Assembly (NCBI RefSeq): GCF_008370645.1
Contig: NZ_VTZN01000024.1
Coordinates: forward strand, 1 to 45,283
DNA from: Mycobacterium simiae
Lineage (GTDB): Bacteria; Actinomycetota; Actinomycetes; Mycobacteriales; Mycobacteriaceae
Length of the DNA stretch: 45,283 bases
Reading direction: 5' to 3'
Under the pieces are notes generated by a model. That model was given only the letters and a program-made list of their open reading frames with translations, searched no databases and was not told the origin of the DNA. Position numbers and translations under genes: made by a program. The first letter of the stretch is position 1. Each line of letters starts with the position of its first letter. Positions 10,081-20,510 of the stretch are shown here, piece by piece.

Positions 10081-11535
10081 ATGCCTCGATTCGTCGATCG
10101 GGTCGTCATCCACGCGCGGGCGGGTTCCGGCGGTAACGGCTGCGCCTCGGTCCATCGTGAAAAATTCAAACCGCTGGGCGGTCCAGATGGCGGCAACGGT
10201 GGTCGCGGCGGCAGCATCATCTTCGTCGTCGACCCGCAGGTGCACACCCTGCTCGACTTCCATTTCCATCCCCATGTTTCCGCGCCGTCAGGCAAACCGG
10301 GCATGGGCAACAACCGCGACGGAGCCGCGGGCGCCGACCTGGAAGTCAAGGTGCCCGACGGTACTGTAGTGCTGGACGACCACGGCCGGCTGCTGGCCGA
10401 CCTGGTTGGTGCGGGTACCCGATTTGCCGCCGCGGCTGGTGGCCGCGGCGGTTTGGGCAACGCCGCGCTCGCGTCGCGCGCCCGCAAGGCACCCGGCTTT
10501 GCTCTGCTGGGCGAGCCGGGCCAGACTCGTGACCTCACCTTAGAGCTCAAAACCGTCGCCGACGTCGGATTGATCGGTTTCCCGTCGGCCGGAAAGTCGT
10601 CTTTGGTATCAGTCATTTCGGCGGCAAAACCCAAGATCGCCGATTACCCGTTCACCACGCTGGTGCCTAATCTCGGCGTGGTATCAGCGGGCGAGCATTC
10701 GTTCACCGTCGCCGATGTGCCAGGTTTGATCCCGGGTGCATCGCGGGGCCGCGGCCTGGGGCTGGATTTTTTGCGACACATCGAGCGCTGCGCGGTGCTG
10801 GTGCACGTCGTCGACTGCGCCACCAACGAGCCGGGCCGCGATCCGATCTCCGACATCGACGCGCTGGAAGCCGAACTCGCGGCCTACACGCCCACGCTGC
10901 GCGGCGACGCAGTGCTCGGCGATCTCACCGAGCGGCCCCGCGCGGTTGTGCTTAACAAGATTGACGTGCCCGAGGCGCGTGAGCTGGCCGAGTTCTTACG
11001 CGACGAGATTGCCGAACGCGGCTGGCCGGTGTTCCTGGTATCGACGGTGAGCCGGGAAAACCTGCAGCCGTTGATCTTTGGGCTGTGGCAGCTGGTATCG
11101 CAATACAATGCAGCGCGGCCGCAGGCGGTGCCGCGACGGCCGGTGATCCGCCCGGTGCCGGTCGACGATAGCGGCTTTACGGTAGAGCCGGACGGGTACG
11201 GGGGATTTGTGGTGACCGGTGCCCGGCCCGAGCGCTGGATCGGCCAGACCAACTTCGACAACGACGAGGCTGTCGGCTACCTGGCCGACCGGCTGGCGCG
11301 GCTGGGTGTCGAAGAGGAGCTGCTGCGGTTGGGCGCCCAACCCGGGTGCGCGGTGACGATCGCTGACGTGACCTTCGAGTGGGAGCCGCAAACCCCCGCG
11401 GGCCATCATGTCGCCATGTCGGGCCGTGGCACCGATGCGCGACTGGACCGCAGCGAGCGAGTCGATGCCGCCGAGCGCAAGGCGGCCCGTCGGCAGCGAC
11501 GTGAACGCGGTCCCCAGCACGGTGGAGTCCGATGA
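10081..11535 (+). CDS. obg: GTPase Obg/CgtA, ribosome assembly
   Basis: Ribosome-associated GTPase acting in 50S maturation and stress response. 484 residues. The N-terminal Obg fold (about 1-158) is glycine-rich ([12 protein letters not shown]). The G domain shows G1 GFPSAGKSS near 166, G3 DVPGLIPGA and G4 NKID. The C-terminal region holds the OCT domain (residues about 355-435) and a basic tail. ATG follows AAAGGAAG. Its stop overlaps the proB start by 4 nt, so obg-proB are coupled as in other mycobacteria. Confidence 0.96.
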   Translation: MPRFVDRVVIHARAGSGGNGCASVHREKFKPLGGPDGGNGGRGGSIIFVVDPQVHTLLDFHFHPHVSAPSGKPGMGNNRDGAAGADLEVKVPDGTVVLDDHGRLLADLVGAGTRFAAAAGGRGGLGNAALASRARKAPGFALLGEPGQTRDLTLELKTVADVGLIGFPSAGKSSLVSVISAAKPKIADYPFTTLVPNLGVVSAGEHSFTVADVPGLIPGASRGRGLGLDFLRHIERCAVLVHVVDCATNEPGRDPISDIDALEAELAAYTPTLRGDAVLGDLTERPRAVVLNKIDVPEARELAEFLRDEIAERGWPVFLVSTVSRENLQPLIFGLWQLVSQYNAARPQAVPRRPVIRPVPVDDSGFTVEPDGYGGFVVTGARPERWIGQTNFDNDEAVGYLADRLARLGVEEELLRLGAQPGCAVTIADVTFEWEPQTPAGHHVAMSGRGTDARLDRSERVDAAERKAARRQRRERGPQHGGVR

Positions 11536-12638
11536 CCACTTCGCACCGGGAAGCCATCCGAGCGGCGCGTAGCCTCGTCATCAAGGTCGGGACGACTGCG
11601 CTGACAACGCCGTCGGGGATGTTCGATGCCGGCCGGTTGGCCCAGCTCGCCGACGCGATCGAGGGGCGGATGAAGGCGGGCACCGACGTCGTCATTGTCT
11701 CGTCGGGCGCGATCGCGGCCGGTCTCGATCCGCTCGGATTAGCCTGTCGTCCAAAGGATTTGGCAACCAAGCAGGCTGCGGCCAGCGTCGGGCAGGTGGC
11801 GCTGGTGAACGCATGGAGCGCGGCGTTCGCGCGGTATGGGCGCACGGTCGGGCAGGTACTGTTGACGGCGCACGATATTTCGATGCGGGTGCAGCACACC
11901 AACGCCGCTCGCACCCTGGACCGGCTCCGGGCGTTGCATGCGGTGGCGATCGTCAACGAGAACGACACGGTGGCCACCAACGAGATTCGCTTCGGTGACA
12001 ACGATCGGCTGTCGGCGCTGGTGGCCCACCTGGTCGGCGCGGAGGCTCTGGTGCTGCTGTCCGACATCGACGGCCTCTACGATTCGGATCCGCGAAAGTC
12101 GTTGGGGGCGAAGTTCATTCCTGAGGTGTCCGGGCCCGGCGACCTGGAAGGTGTGGTTGCCGGCCGCAGCAGTCACTTGGGCACCGGTGGGATGGCGTCC
12201 AAGATGTCGTCGGCATTGCTGGCCGCCGACGCGGGGGTGCCGGTGCTGCTGGCCGCCGCGGACGATGCCGCGACGGCGCTGACCGACGCCGCGGCCGGCA
12301 CCGTGTTTGCGGCACGGCCCGAGCGGATGTCTGCGCGCCGGTTCTGGGTGCGGTATGCCGCCGAATCGGCCGGTGCGCTGACTATGGACGCAGGTGCAGT
12401 CAATGCTGTTGTGCGGCAGCGTCGTTCGCTGTTGCCAGCGGGTATCACGGCGGTATCGGGCAAGTTTTTCGGCGGCGATGTCGTCGAATTGTGCGGGCCT
12501 GACGCGACCATAGTGGCTCGTGGCGTAGTCGCCTACGACGCGACCGAACTGGCCACCATGATGGGCCGGTCCACCTCCGAGTTGCCCGGCGAGCTGCGCC
12601 GGCCCGCGGTGCACGCCGACGACCTGGTAGCGGTATAG
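11532..12638 (+). CDS. proB: Glutamate 5-kinase
   Basis: First step of proline synthesis: phosphorylates glutamate to glutamyl-5-phosphate. 368 residues with the amino-acid-kinase domain ([55 protein letters not shown]) and a C-terminal PUA domain (about 280-360). Coupled to obg by a 4-nt overlap. Its pathway partner proA lies about 22.6 kb downstream on the same strand, so the two are not co-transcribed. It converges with the PE_PGRS gene across a 16-bp gap. Confidence 0.95.
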   Translation: MTTSHREAIRAARSLVIKVGTTALTTPSGMFDAGRLAQLADAIEGRMKAGTDVVIVSSGAIAAGLDPLGLACRPKDLATKQAAASVGQVALVNAWSAAFARYGRTVGQVLLTAHDISMRVQHTNAARTLDRLRALHAVAIVNENDTVATNEIRFGDNDRLSALVAHLVGAEALVLLSDIDGLYDSDPRKSLGAKFIPEVSGPGDLEGVVAGRSSHLGTGGMASKMSSALLAADAGVPVLLAAADDAATALTDAAAGTVFAARPERMSARRFWVRYAAESAGALTMDAGAVNAVVRQRRSLLPAGITAVSGKFFGGDVVELCGPDATIVARGVVAYDATELATMMGRSTSELPGELRRPAVHADDLVAV

Positions 12639-12654
12639 CGGCTTGCCGGACGCG

Positions 12655-14676
12655 CTACCCGCTCTGACCAGAGTCGCCGGAGCCGCCCGCCTTGCCGTCC
12701 AATCCTGAGGCGCCGTCAGACGTCGACCCCTTGCCCCCGGCGCCTGCAGCGCCGAATCCGCCGCCGGCTGCGCCGGCACCACCGGTGCCGCCCTGTCCCG
12801 GGCCGCCGCTGGCGCCCGCCTCGCCCAACAAGAATCCGCCGGACCCACCGATGCCGCTGGCGCCGCTGGCGCCACCGTTGCCGCCATTGCCGCCCTTGCC
12901 GCCGTCGCCGCCGTCGCCGCCGGCACCACCATTGGTGGTGGCACTGCTGGTGGTTATAGCTTGCCCTCCAGGACCCGCGCTCGCGCCGGCGGCGCCGGTC
13001 CCGCCGGTGCCGCCCGCACCACCGATACCGGCGTTGCCGCCCTGGCCGCCGTTGCCGATCAGTAGCCCGCCGGCGCCGCCGGCACCGCCGATACCACCGG
13101 TGCCGCCGGTGCCTCCGTTGCCGCCGAGTCCACCGTCACCGCCGTTGCCTCCAGCGCCGCCGGACGCGTTCCCGGAGAAAGACTCGGCTTCCGCGCCGCT
13201 CCCGCCGATGGCACCCGCGCCGCCGACCGCGCCCGTGCCCCCGGTCCCGCCCGTTCCGCCGGTCCCGCCCTGGCCGCCGTTGCCGATGAGCAGCCCGCCG
13301 GCACCGCCGGCACCGCCGGCACCGCCGATACCGCCGATGCCTCCGTTGCCGCCGAGTCCACCGTCACCGCCATTGCCTCCGCCGCCGCCGGATGCGCTCC
13401 CGGTTATAGTCTCAGCTCGCCCGCCGTTTCCGGCGATGGCACCCGGGCCGCCGACCGCGCCCGATCCGCCGGTTCCGCCCGTTCCGCCGGTCCCGCCGGC
13501 ACCACCATTGCCGATCAGGAGGCCAGCACGACCCCCGTTGCCGCCTGCGCCCCCAGTGCTGGCCACACCACCCGACGCGCCGGCGCCGCCGTCGCCGCCA
13601 ATACCGCCACCACCCCCCGTGGCAGCACCACCACCCAAAGAGACGCTCGACCCGCCACTGCCGCCGGCACCGCCGGCACCTCCGGCCGCTATCCCCACAG
13701 TCCCGTTGCCCCCGGAACCCGCTATGGCATTTGACTCGGCCTGAGCGGCTCCGCCGTCACCGCCAGCACCCCCGATCCCGCCGACACCGCCGGCGCCGCC
13801 ATTACCGGCGAAAGCACTGCCCGATGCGACGGCGTCGCCGCCGGAACCGCCGCTGCCCCCGATGGCGGCGAAGGCGCCGTCCGCGCCGCCTTGACCACTG
13901 CTGGCGACGGCATCGCCGCTGACGGCGGATACGCTCACTCCAGGGGTCCCGGTGGCGGCTTGGCCGCTGATCGTGGGGTTGACACCGTTGGCCCCGGTTA
14001 GCCCGCTACCCCCTTGCCCACCGGCGCCGCCGTCGCCGAACAGCAAGGCACTGCCGCCGTTGCCGCCAGCCGCGCCCGTCCCGCCCATCCCGCCGGCGCC
14101 GCCGTTGCCGAACAGCAACCCGCCGCTGCCCCCGTTGCCGCCGACCGCGCCGGCCCCACCCAATCCGCCATTGCCGCCGCTGCCGATCAGCCCGGCGCTG
14201 CCCCCGTTCCCGCCGGCCTGGCCGGCCACCCCATTTCCGCCATTGCCCCCATTGCCAAACAACAAACCCCCAGCTCCGCCGGGCTGGCCCGGGCCCCCGT
14301 TGGCCCCGTTGCCGATTAGCGGACGCCCCCACAGCGCCTCAGCGGGCGCGTTCACCACGCCCAATACACCCTGCTCAAGGCTTTGCAGCGGCGATGCGCT
14401 GGCGGCCTCAGCGCTCGCGTACCTACCGCTTGCGCTGCCCAATAACTGCGCAAACTGCGCATGAAATGCCAACATCTGCTTGCTGAGCGTTTGATAGGCC
14501 TGCCCGTGCTGAGAAAACAGCACCGCGATCGCCCCCGACACCTCGTCGCTGGCTGCAGCTAACACCTGCGTGGTCGGAGCCGCCGCCGAATTCGCTGCGC
14601 GCAGAACCCCTTCCAAGCTTTCCAAATCTCTTGCCGCTGAGGCCAACAACTCCGGGACCGCCACCAAGTACGACAT
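12655..14676 (-). CDS. PE_PGRS family protein
   Basis: 673-residue PE_PGRS protein, presumably exported by a type VII (ESX-5) system. Residues 1-95 are the PE domain ([20 protein letters not shown] ...), followed by the linker ending [13 protein letters not shown], then about 550 residues of Gly-Gly-Ala/Asn repeats. I chose the ATG at 14676, which gives the canonical PE N-terminus and has AGGAG at 14682-14686; a longer frame upstream adds unrelated residues. The PGRS part contains four copies of a 76-77 residue module described separately. Host-facing function is unknown. The frame is open throughout. Confidence 0.93.
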   Translation of the reverse strand: MSYLVAVPELLASAARDLESLEGVLRAANSAAAPTTQVLAAASDEVSGAIAVLFSQHGQAYQTLSKQMLAFHAQFAQLLGSASGRYASAEAASASPLQSLEQGVLGVVNAPAEALWGRPLIGNGANGGPGQPGGAGGLLFGNGGNGGNGVAGQAGGNGGSAGLIGSGGNGGLGGAGAVGGNGGSGGLLFGNGGAGGMGGTGAAGGNGGSALLFGDGGAGGQGGSGLTGANGVNPTISGQAATGTPGVSVSAVSGDAVASSGQGGADGAFAAIGGSGGSGGDAVASGSAFAGNGGAGGVGGIGGAGGDGGAAQAESNAIAGSGGNGTVGIAAGGAGGAGGSGGSSVSLGGGAATGGGGGIGGDGGAGASGGVASTGGAGGNGGRAGLLIGNGGAGGTGGTGGTGGSGAVGGPGAIAGNGGRAETITGSASGGGGGNGGDGGLGGNGGIGGIGGAGGAGGAGGLLIGNGGQGGTGGTGGTGGTGAVGGAGAIGGSGAEAESFSGNASGGAGGNGGDGGLGGNGGTGGTGGIGGAGGAGGLLIGNGGQGGNAGIGGAGGTGGTGAAGASAGPGGQAITTSSATTNGGAGGDGGDGGKGGNGGNGGASGASGIGGSGGFLLGEAGASGGPGQGGTGGAGAAGGGFGAAGAGGKGSTSDGASGLDGKAGGSGDSGQSG
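12826..13530 (-). repeat. 228-bp modules inside the PGRS domain
   Basis: The hydrophobic landmark GLLIGNGG recurs at 13051, 13279 and 13507 (exact 228-bp steps, 76 residues), and a diverged copy ([11 protein letters not shown]) lies 231 bp further at about 12830. Each module has the same internal order: Gly-Gly-Ala/Asn tract, hydrophobic landmark, tract, then a Ser/Thr/Glu-rich insert (e.g. [22 protein letters not shown]). This is higher-order periodicity above the usual GGX repeat and points to in-frame expansion. Confidence 0.7.
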
Positions 14677-14828
14677 TGCACTCCTAGCTGTCATTATCGC
14701 CGCGAGCGAGCAAATACCCCTTGAGGGCAGCTGACAGCGATCGTAGTGGGCCAACCAGATTCTGTTTGCCAAAAGATGAATTGCCCCAACTCAGCCGACT
14801 GCGGCGTCCCATGTCGAGCAATTCTGGG

Positions 14829-15690
14829 TCAGGAGCCCAGGCGAGAAGAGACGCCCGGCATGGGCTGCGCTTCGACCAACTCACCAGCCAGCAACACCAG
14901 CAGTTCGGAGCAGCCCCCGTCGACCTTTGACGTTAGCCAGACGGTCACCGCGGGTTGGGCCCCGATTGACGATCGCGATCGGCAAACCGAGGGCAGCGGC
15001 GTGGCGCGCGAACCGGTAGCCGGAGAACACCGTCAACGACGAGCCGGCCACCGGCAATGCCTCAGCTTGGGTAACCAACGAATATGCGTGGGCCACAACT
15101 TGCTTCGCAACGCTCTCGCCGAAGAAGACGATATCGGGCTTGAGCGTGCCGGCGCAGGCTGGACAGTCGAGGTAATGAAGCGACGCGGTATCGGTCACCG
15201 CGGCGATGACGGCGTCGGCATCGGGAGCCACCGCCAGGCCGCTGACCGCTTTGGCGCGTTCACTGAACCCGGGGTTGAGCGCTTCCAGCTGTTCGGCTCA
15301 TGGTGTGGCCGCAACTCAGGCACGTCACCTGCGCATAGATGTCATGCAGATTGATCACAGCGCGGCTGCCGGCCTTGGTGTGCCGCAGATCGACGTTTTG
15401 GGTGATTACCCCGGTCACCACGCCGGCTCGCTCCAGCCTGGCCAGCGCCCGATGACCGGCGTTGGGCGAGGTGTCGTCCATGTGCCGCCAGCCAACGTGA
15501 TTGCGGGCCCAGTAGCGCTGCCGAAACGCCGGGTCGGACGTGAACTGGCCGATCGTCATGGGATTGCTCGGCGGCGAGTCAGGTCCGCGGAATCGGGTAT
15601 GCCGGAGTCGGTGCAAATCCCCGCACCCGCGCGGACCGCGATCCGGCGACCGGCCAGCAGCGTGACGAGCTTGGGGGACTCCACCCAACC
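14829..15690 (-). pseudogene. Broken NAD-dependent sirtuin deacylase
   Basis: Reading the minus strand gives sirtuin segments in successive frames. From about 15684 (possible GTG) comes VESPKLVTLLAGRRIAV and GAGICTDSGIPD. After a frameshift near 15595 comes RGPDSPPSNPMTIGQF ... TQNVDLRHTKAG ... CLSCGHTMS. After another near 15290 comes LNPGFSERAKAVSGLAV ... YLDCPACAGTLKPDIVFFGE ... VAGSSLTVFSGYRF. A third near 14930 restores VDGGCSELLVLLAGELV, ending in TGA at 14829-14831. NAD-site residues and the four zinc cysteines are still recognisable, so decay is recent. Substitutions such as GAGIC and NVDLRH also look like drift. It diverges from nadE. Confidence 0.85.
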
Positions 15691-15756
15691 GAGCGTAGGT
15701 AACGGCTGCCACCCCGTCACCCGTTCGTTACCGCGGTACCGGAACAATGGAAGGCA

Positions 15757-17799
15757 ATGAGCTTCTATTCCGCATACCAGCACGGGTTCGTGCGCGTGGC
15801 CGCGTGCACGCACCACACCACCATTGGGGATCCGGCCGCCAACGCCGAGTCGGTTTTGGGCCTGGCCCGCCAGTGCCACGACGACGGTGTTGCGTTGGCG
15901 GTGTTTCCCGAGCTGACGCTGTCGGGTTACTCGATCGAAGACATCCTGCTGCAGGATGCCTTGCTCGACGCTGTCGAAGACGCGCTAGCAGACGTGGTGG
16001 CGCGCTCGACTGAGCTGTTGCCAGTGCTGGTTCTCGGCGCGCCGCTGCGGTATCGACATCGCATCTACAACACCGCGGTCATCATTCATCGCGGGGCGGT
16101 GCTGGGTGTGGCCCCGAAGTCCTACCTGCCCACGTATCGGGAGTTCTACGAGAGCCGTCAGGTCGCAGCCGGAGACGACGAGCGGGGCGCCATCCGGGTC
16201 GGTGGCGCCGACGTGCCGTTTGGCCCTGATCTGCTGTTCGCCGCGTCGGACCTGTCCGGGTTTGTGCTGCATGTGGAAATTTGCGAGGACATGTTCGTGC
16301 CGGTACCGCCCAGCGCGGAGGCGGCGCTGGCCGGGGCGACCGTGCTGGCCAACCTGTCAGGCAGCCCGATCACCATCGGGCGTGCCGAGGACCGCTGTCT
16401 GCTGGCCCGGTCGGCGTCGGCGCGGTGCCTGGCCGCCTATGTCTATGCGGCCGCCGGAGAAGGGGAGTCGACCACCGACCTGGCCTGGGACGGCCAGACG
16501 ATGATCTGGGAGAACGGCTTGCTGCTGGCCGCCTCCGAGCGCTTCCCCAAGGGCGAGCGCCGGTCGGTGGCCGACGTCGACACCGAGTTGCTGCAGGCGG
16601 AGCGGCTGCGGATGGGCACCTTCGACGATAACCGACGCCACCACCGGGCGTCGGTGGAGTCGTTTCGGCGCATCGAATTTCGGCTGGATCCGCCGACTGA
16701 CGACATCGGATTGCGGCGTGCGGTCGAGCGATTCCCGTTCGTCCCTGCCGATCCACAACGGCTGCAACAGGATTGCTACGAGGGTTACAGCATCCAGGTA
16801 TCCGGCCTGGAGCAGCGGCTGCGGGCGCTGCACTACCCCAAGGTCGTCATCGGCGTGTCGGGCGGCCTGGACTCAACGCATGCGTTGATCGTCGCTGCCC
16901 GCGCGATGGATCGCGAAGAACGGCCGCGCAGCGACATTTTGGCGTTCACGCTACCGGGTTTCGCTACTGGCGAGCACACCAAAAACAACGCCGCGCGGCT
17001 GTGTCGTGCCCTCGGTGTCACCTTCGAGGAGATCGACATACGCGACACTGCTGCGCTGATGTTCAACGAGATGGGCCATCCGTTTGCGCGCGGCGAAAAG
17101 GTGTATGACGTCACCTTTGAAAATGTTCAAGCCGGTCTGCGCACCGATTATCTCTTCCGTTTGGCCAACCAGCGCGGCGGGATCGTGCTCGGCACCGGCG
17201 ACCTGTCCGAACTGGCGTTGGGCTGGTCGACCTATGGCGTCGGCGACCAGATGTCGCACTACAACGTCAACGCCGGTGTACCGAAAACACTGATCCAGCA
17301 TCTGATCCGCTGGGTCATTTCCTCGGGTCAGTTCGATCAGCAGGTGGGCGAGGTACTGCAGTCGGTACTGGACACCGAAATCACCCCCGAGCTAGTCCCG
17401 TCGGGCGAAGAAGAAGAACTGCAAAGCAGCGAAGCGAAGATCGGGCCCTTTGCACTGCAGGATTTTTCGCTGTTTCAAGTGTTGCGCTACGGATTTCGGC
17501 CGTCGAAAATCGCGTTTTTAGCCTGGCACGCGTGGAGTGACCCGCTGGGCGGCGCGTGGCCACCCGGCTATCCGGACGAGCAGCGCCCGTCCTATTCGCT
17601 GGCCGATATTCGGCACTGGCTGCAGGTCTTCGTCCAACGGTTCTACTCGTTCAGCCAGTTCAAACGCTCGGCATTGCCCAATGGCCCCAAGGTGTCACAC
17701 GGGGGCGGTTTGTCCCCGCGTGGTGATTGGCGCGCTCCGTCGGACATGTCGGCGCGAATCTGGCTGGCCGAAATCGAACGTGAAGTGCCGCCAGACTAA
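15757..17799 (+). CDS. nadE: Glutamine-dependent NAD+ synthetase
   Basis: Final step of NAD synthesis: amidates nicotinic acid adenine dinucleotide using glutamine-derived ammonia. The 680-residue product has an N-terminal nitrilase-type glutaminase domain with the triad Glu52 (FPELTLSG), Lys121 ([13 protein letters not shown]) and Cys176 (EICEDMF), and a C-terminal synthetase domain with the ATP P-loop GVSGGLDST. Length and N-terminus ([20 protein letters not shown]) closely match M. tuberculosis NadE (Rv2438c). The ATG at 15757 has GGAAGG upstream. Its stop TAA (17797-17799) interlocks with the stop codon of the convergent small-subunit gene. Confidence 0.97.
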   Translation: MSFYSAYQHGFVRVAACTHHTTIGDPAANAESVLGLARQCHDDGVALAVFPELTLSGYSIEDILLQDALLDAVEDALADVVARSTELLPVLVLGAPLRYRHRIYNTAVIIHRGAVLGVAPKSYLPTYREFYESRQVAAGDDERGAIRVGGADVPFGPDLLFAASDLSGFVLHVEICEDMFVPVPPSAEAALAGATVLANLSGSPITIGRAEDRCLLARSASARCLAAYVYAAAGEGESTTDLAWDGQTMIWENGLLLAASERFPKGERRSVADVDTELLQAERLRMGTFDDNRRHHRASVESFRRIEFRLDPPTDDIGLRRAVERFPFVPADPQRLQQDCYEGYSIQVSGLEQRLRALHYPKVVIGVSGGLDSTHALIVAARAMDREERPRSDILAFTLPGFATGEHTKNNAARLCRALGVTFEEIDIRDTAALMFNEMGHPFARGEKVYDVTFENVQAGLRTDYLFRLANQRGGIVLGTGDLSELALGWSTYGVGDQMSHYNVNAGVPKTLIQHLIRWVISSGQFDQQVGEVLQSVLDTEITPELVPSGEEEELQSSEAKIGPFALQDFSLFQVLRYGFRPSKIAFLAWHAWSDPLGGAWPPGYPDEQRPSYSLADIRHWLQVFVQRFYSFSQFKRSALPNGPKVSHGGGLSPRGDWRAPSDMSARIWLAEIEREVPPD

Positions 17800-18296
17800 T
17801 TCGGCAGGTAACCCTGCGCCGCCAACCGGGGCAGGATGCCGCCGCTGGTGATGATGTCGAGGATCAGTGCGGGCAGGGTCGGGGCCGTCCCGCAGGCTCC
17901 GGTGGTGTCGTTGCGCCAGCGGCCTGCCGCGAGATCGAAGGTACCGCGGTCGCCTTCCCGGAAAAAGTTGGTGGCGTGCGGCACCGTCATCACCGGCAGA
18001 CCGGCGTTGACCGCATTGCGGAAAAAGAGAGAGTTGAACTCTTCAGCGACGAGCCCGGCGATACCGAGTTCGATGAACAATGTCGCAACCGGCCGCGACG
18101 ATCCAACCCCGAAGTTCTTGCCCGCCAACACGATATCGCCCGGCGACACCTGATCGGTCCAGCCTGGACGAAGTGCGTAGAAGATGTGCCGGGCCGCCTG
18201 CGGCGCATCCATCTTCATCGCGAAGGCGGGATACATCGCATCGGTGTTGAGGTCGTCTCCGAACACCCATACCTTGCCGCTGAGCATCACAGTCAT
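17796..18296 (-). CDS. Aconitase-family small subunit (LeuD/DmdB-like hydro-lyase)
   Basis: 166-residue swivel-domain subunit of a heterodimeric hydro-lyase. It shows the LeuD-type features [14 protein letters not shown](MYP), the substrate-loop region [11 protein letters not shown] and [20 protein letters not shown]. It starts in a 4-nt overlap with the large-subunit gene (18293-18296), so the subunits are made together. The genuine leuCD of mycobacteria sit elsewhere next to each other; this extra pair is associated with a C-C lyase and a GntR regulator, suggesting a catabolic role, for example on dimethylmaleate/dimethylmalate or another C5-C6 dicarboxylate. Substrate is inference. Confidence 0.88.
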   Translation of the reverse strand: MTVMLSGKVWVFGDDLNTDAMYPAFAMKMDAPQAARHIFYALRPGWTDQVSPGDIVLAGKNFGVGSSRPVATLFIELGIAGLVAEEFNSLFFRNAVNAGLPVMTVPHATNFFREGDRGTFDLAAGRWRNDTTGACGTAPTLPALILDIITSGGILPRLAAQGYLPN

Positions 18297-19540
18297 GCCG
18301 CCACGCTCCTTGGGTCGGTGATGTAACCGGTCACTGCCGAAGCGGCGACCGTCGCCGGTGACGCCATGAAGATGTGCGCCGCGCTGCTGCCCATCCGCCC
18401 GGTGAAGTTGCGGGTGCTCGACGTGATGCACACTTCGCCGGGCCCGAGTACCCCCATGTGATAGCCAAAGCAGGCGCCGCAGGTGGAGTTGGTGACGACG
18501 GCCCCGGCATCGGCAATGTCTTGCAGGTAGCCCAACCGCATGGCATCGCGGTATACCGCTTGCGAAGCGGGTGTGACCAGCAGCCGCACCCCCGGCGCTA
18601 GGCTTTTGCCGCGCAGCACCTGCGCCGCGATTTCCAGGTCCTCGAGTTGCCCGTTGGCGCACGATCCGATGAACGCCTGATCGACCTTCTGCTTGCTGCA
18701 TTGAGAGACGGGCAGCCCGTTGCGGCTGACCCCGCCGGGCAGTGCCACATAGGGCTCCAGTGTGGCTAGGTCGATGTGTCGCACTTCGTGGTAGCGTGCG
18801 TCGGGATCTGGTGTGGCAGGGTGGTATCCGGTGCTGCCCAGGCGGTCGAGAAGGCTCAGCAATGTATCGTCAGCCTCGAATATGCTGAAATCAGCCGAAA
18901 GTTCGGCCCCCTGCGTCGCGATGGTGCGCCTATCGTGCATGGGCACGGTGCCCAGGCCGCGGCCGCCGAACTCGAGGGTTAGGTTAGCTGCGTCGCCGTA
19001 GCGGCTGGCGATATGCAAGAAGATGTCCTTGCCGCTGACGGTCTTTGGTTTTACCCCGCCGAGCTCGTAGCGGATAGTTGGCGTGACGTGGTACCACGTT
19101 TGGCCGGTGCACATGATCGAGTACATCTCGGCGCCCCCCAGGCCGCGAGCCGCGGCGTTGTACGCGCCGCCGGCACAGGTATGGGAGTCGCTGCACGCCA
19201 GCACCTCTCCGGGCCGGGCCAGACCGTTCTCGGCAACGACTTGATGGCTGATGCCATGGCGGCCGACGTCGTAGAAGTGCCGCACGCCGAAGTCGGCAAC
19301 GAACTTACGGGCACGCTGGGCGCCGGCAGCATCGTTGATCGACGGCGCCGGCACAGCGTGGTCGAGGACCACGGCCAGCTTGTCAGGGTCACAAATGCGG
19401 TTGGGCTGGACCCAGTTTCTGCAGAATTGAAGGTCGATCAAGACAGTCATGTCGACATCGACGACGACAGTTTCGCCAGGCGACACCGACTCACGGCCGG
19501 TCTTGCGGGCAAAAATCTTTTCGATGATGGTCATGCCCAT
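18293..19540 (-). CDS. Aconitase-family large subunit (LeuC/homoaconitase/DmdA-like)
   Basis: 415-residue [4Fe-4S] subunit that should interconvert a hydroxy-diacid and its unsaturated form. The cluster ligands are Cys294 (IGSCANG), Cys354 and Cys357 (STCGACFG). Other family marks are [21 protein letters not shown] and [11 protein letters not shown]. Members in this size class include homoaconitase, archaeal-type isopropylmalate isomerase and dimethylmaleate hydratase, and I cannot separate them by eye. The ATG at 19540 has GGAGG 7 nt upstream; a second ATG at 19534 overlaps the upstream stop (ATGA). Coupled to both neighbours. Confidence 0.88.
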   Translation of the reverse strand: MGMTIIEKIFARKTGRESVSPGETVVVDVDMTVLIDLQFCRNWVQPNRICDPDKLAVVLDHAVPAPSINDAAGAQRARKFVADFGVRHFYDVGRHGISHQVVAENGLARPGEVLACSDSHTCAGGAYNAAARGLGGAEMYSIMCTGQTWYHVTPTIRYELGGVKPKTVSGKDIFLHIASRYGDAANLTLEFGGRGLGTVPMHDRRTIATQGAELSADFSIFEADDTLLSLLDRLGSTGYHPATPDPDARYHEVRHIDLATLEPYVALPGGVSRNGLPVSQCSKQKVDQAFIGSCANGQLEDLEIAAQVLRGKSLAPGVRLLVTPASQAVYRDAMRLGYLQDIADAGAVVTNSTCGACFGYHMGVLGPGEVCITSSTRNFTGRMGSSAAHIFMASPATVAASAVTGYITDPRSVAA

Positions 19541-20418
19541 GCGCCGGCCTCCGCAGAAGTGAACCTGGCCTCGATTTCAGACCACTCCGTCAAACCAACC
19601 AAAGTGAAGAAATCAGATGGTGTTTCGGTCCAGCCGGTTACCGCGTCAGTCCCGTTGAGTTCACACAGGACCCGCAGCATGCCGGCGGCGGCGCACCGCA
19701 CTAGATGGCTCGGATGGATGGCCACCGCATAACCCAGCTCCTGCAGCCGTGTCAGCGGCACTTGCGGAGTCAGGCCGCCGATGACCAGATTAATCAGCAG
19801 AGGAGCTTGGACTTCTGTTGCGATGCGCCGGATTTCGCTGATGTGCCGCGGCGCCTCGACAAAGATGATGTCAGCGCCCGCGGCCGCATACCGGTTGGCG
19901 CGTTCAATGGCAGCGTCCAGGCCGAGCGGGGCGCGCGCGTCGGTGCGGGCCACGATGAGCAGGTCGTCGTCGGACCGGGTGTCGAGTGCGGCTGCCAGCG
20001 TCTGCTCGAATACCGCGGCGTCGACGACGCGTTTGTCCGGCAGGTGACCGCATCGCTTAGGAAAGACCTGGTCCTCCAACTGGATCGCCGCCACACCGGC
20101 GTTGTCGTAGGAACGGACGGTCCGCACCACGTTCTTGGTGTCGCCATAGCCGGTGTCGGCGTCGGCGATCAGCGGGATGTCGCCCAGCACTCCCACGACC
20201 ATCCGGGCCCGCTCGGCCATTTCAGATGCCGTCACCAGGCCGATGTCCGGTAAACCGAAACCGGAAGCCGCCACGCCCGAGCCGGTCAGATACGCTGCGA
20301 CGTGGCCGGTCCGCTTGGTGAGCTGAGCCGAGATTCCGTCGAAAACACCTGGTGCAATCACGAGTTCCCGGGTGTTGAGCAGGCTCCGCAACCGCTGGCG
20401 GGCTGGTGTCGTGGCCAT
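19531..20418 (-). CDS. Isocitrate lyase / PEP mutase family lyase (2,3-dimethylmalate or methylisocitrate lyase-like)
   Basis: 295-residue TIM-barrel C-C lyase. Metal and substrate sites are visible: LIADADTGYGD, QLEDQVFPKRCGH with the catalytic-loop Cys123, and LIVARTDA. The KRCGH form is that of carbon-carbon lyases rather than phosphonate enzymes. Such lyases cleave 2-methylisocitrate, 2,3-dimethylmalate or oxaloacetate-like acids to pyruvate or succinate plus a smaller acid. It is the first gene of a three-gene operon with the hydro-lyase subunits and diverges from the GntR gene across a long palindrome. Without a citrate-synthase-type gene nearby, a methylcitrate cycle is less likely than dicarboxylate catabolism. 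Confidence 0.9.
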   Translation of the reverse strand: MATTPARQRLRSLLNTRELVIAPGVFDGISAQLTKRTGHVAAYLTGSGVAASGFGLPDIGLVTASEMAERARMVVGVLGDIPLIADADTGYGDTKNVVRTVRSYDNAGVAAIQLEDQVFPKRCGHLPDKRVVDAAVFEQTLAAALDTRSDDDLLIVARTDARAPLGLDAAIERANRYAAAGADIIFVEAPRHISEIRRIATEVQAPLLINLVIGGLTPQVPLTRLQELGYAVAIHPSHLVRCAAAGMLRVLCELNGTDAVTGWTETPSDFFTLVGLTEWSEIEARFTSAEAGAWA

Positions 20419-20435
20419 GAATGACGCCCTTTCCT

Positions 20436-20475
20436 CGATCCCTAGTTGTTATACATATATAACAACTAGGGATCG
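20436..20475. promoter_or_regulatory. Perfect 40-bp palindrome, probable GntR operator
   Basis: The arm CGATCCCTAGTTGTTATA (20436-20453) is repeated exactly as its reverse complement at 20458-20475, with CATA between. It lies 17 bases from the lyase start and 35 bases from the regulator start, in the divergent promoter region, and is AT-rich against a GC-rich background. HutC-type GntR proteins bind palindromes and usually autoregulate, so this is the expected operator for both genes. Confidence 0.8.
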
Positions 20476-20510
20476 ATCGGGGCAAGCCCAGCTGTGTAAC
20501 CATTGACTCC

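Noticed and set aside
12692..13744. Proline-rich plus-strand frame of 350 residues
   Set aside because: It is the complement of the Gly-rich PGRS repeats; Pro-Pro runs are the expected antisense of GGX codons.
12655..14676. CRISPR or satellite array suggested by dense short repeats
   Set aside because: The repeats are in-frame GGX codons of a PE_PGRS gene with a PE domain; there are no spacers of uniform length.
18293..19540. Assignment as the leucine-pathway leuC
   Set aside because: Gene context (C-C lyase, GntR, palindrome) is unlike the leucine pathway, and mycobacteria carry leuCD elsewhere; substrate left open.
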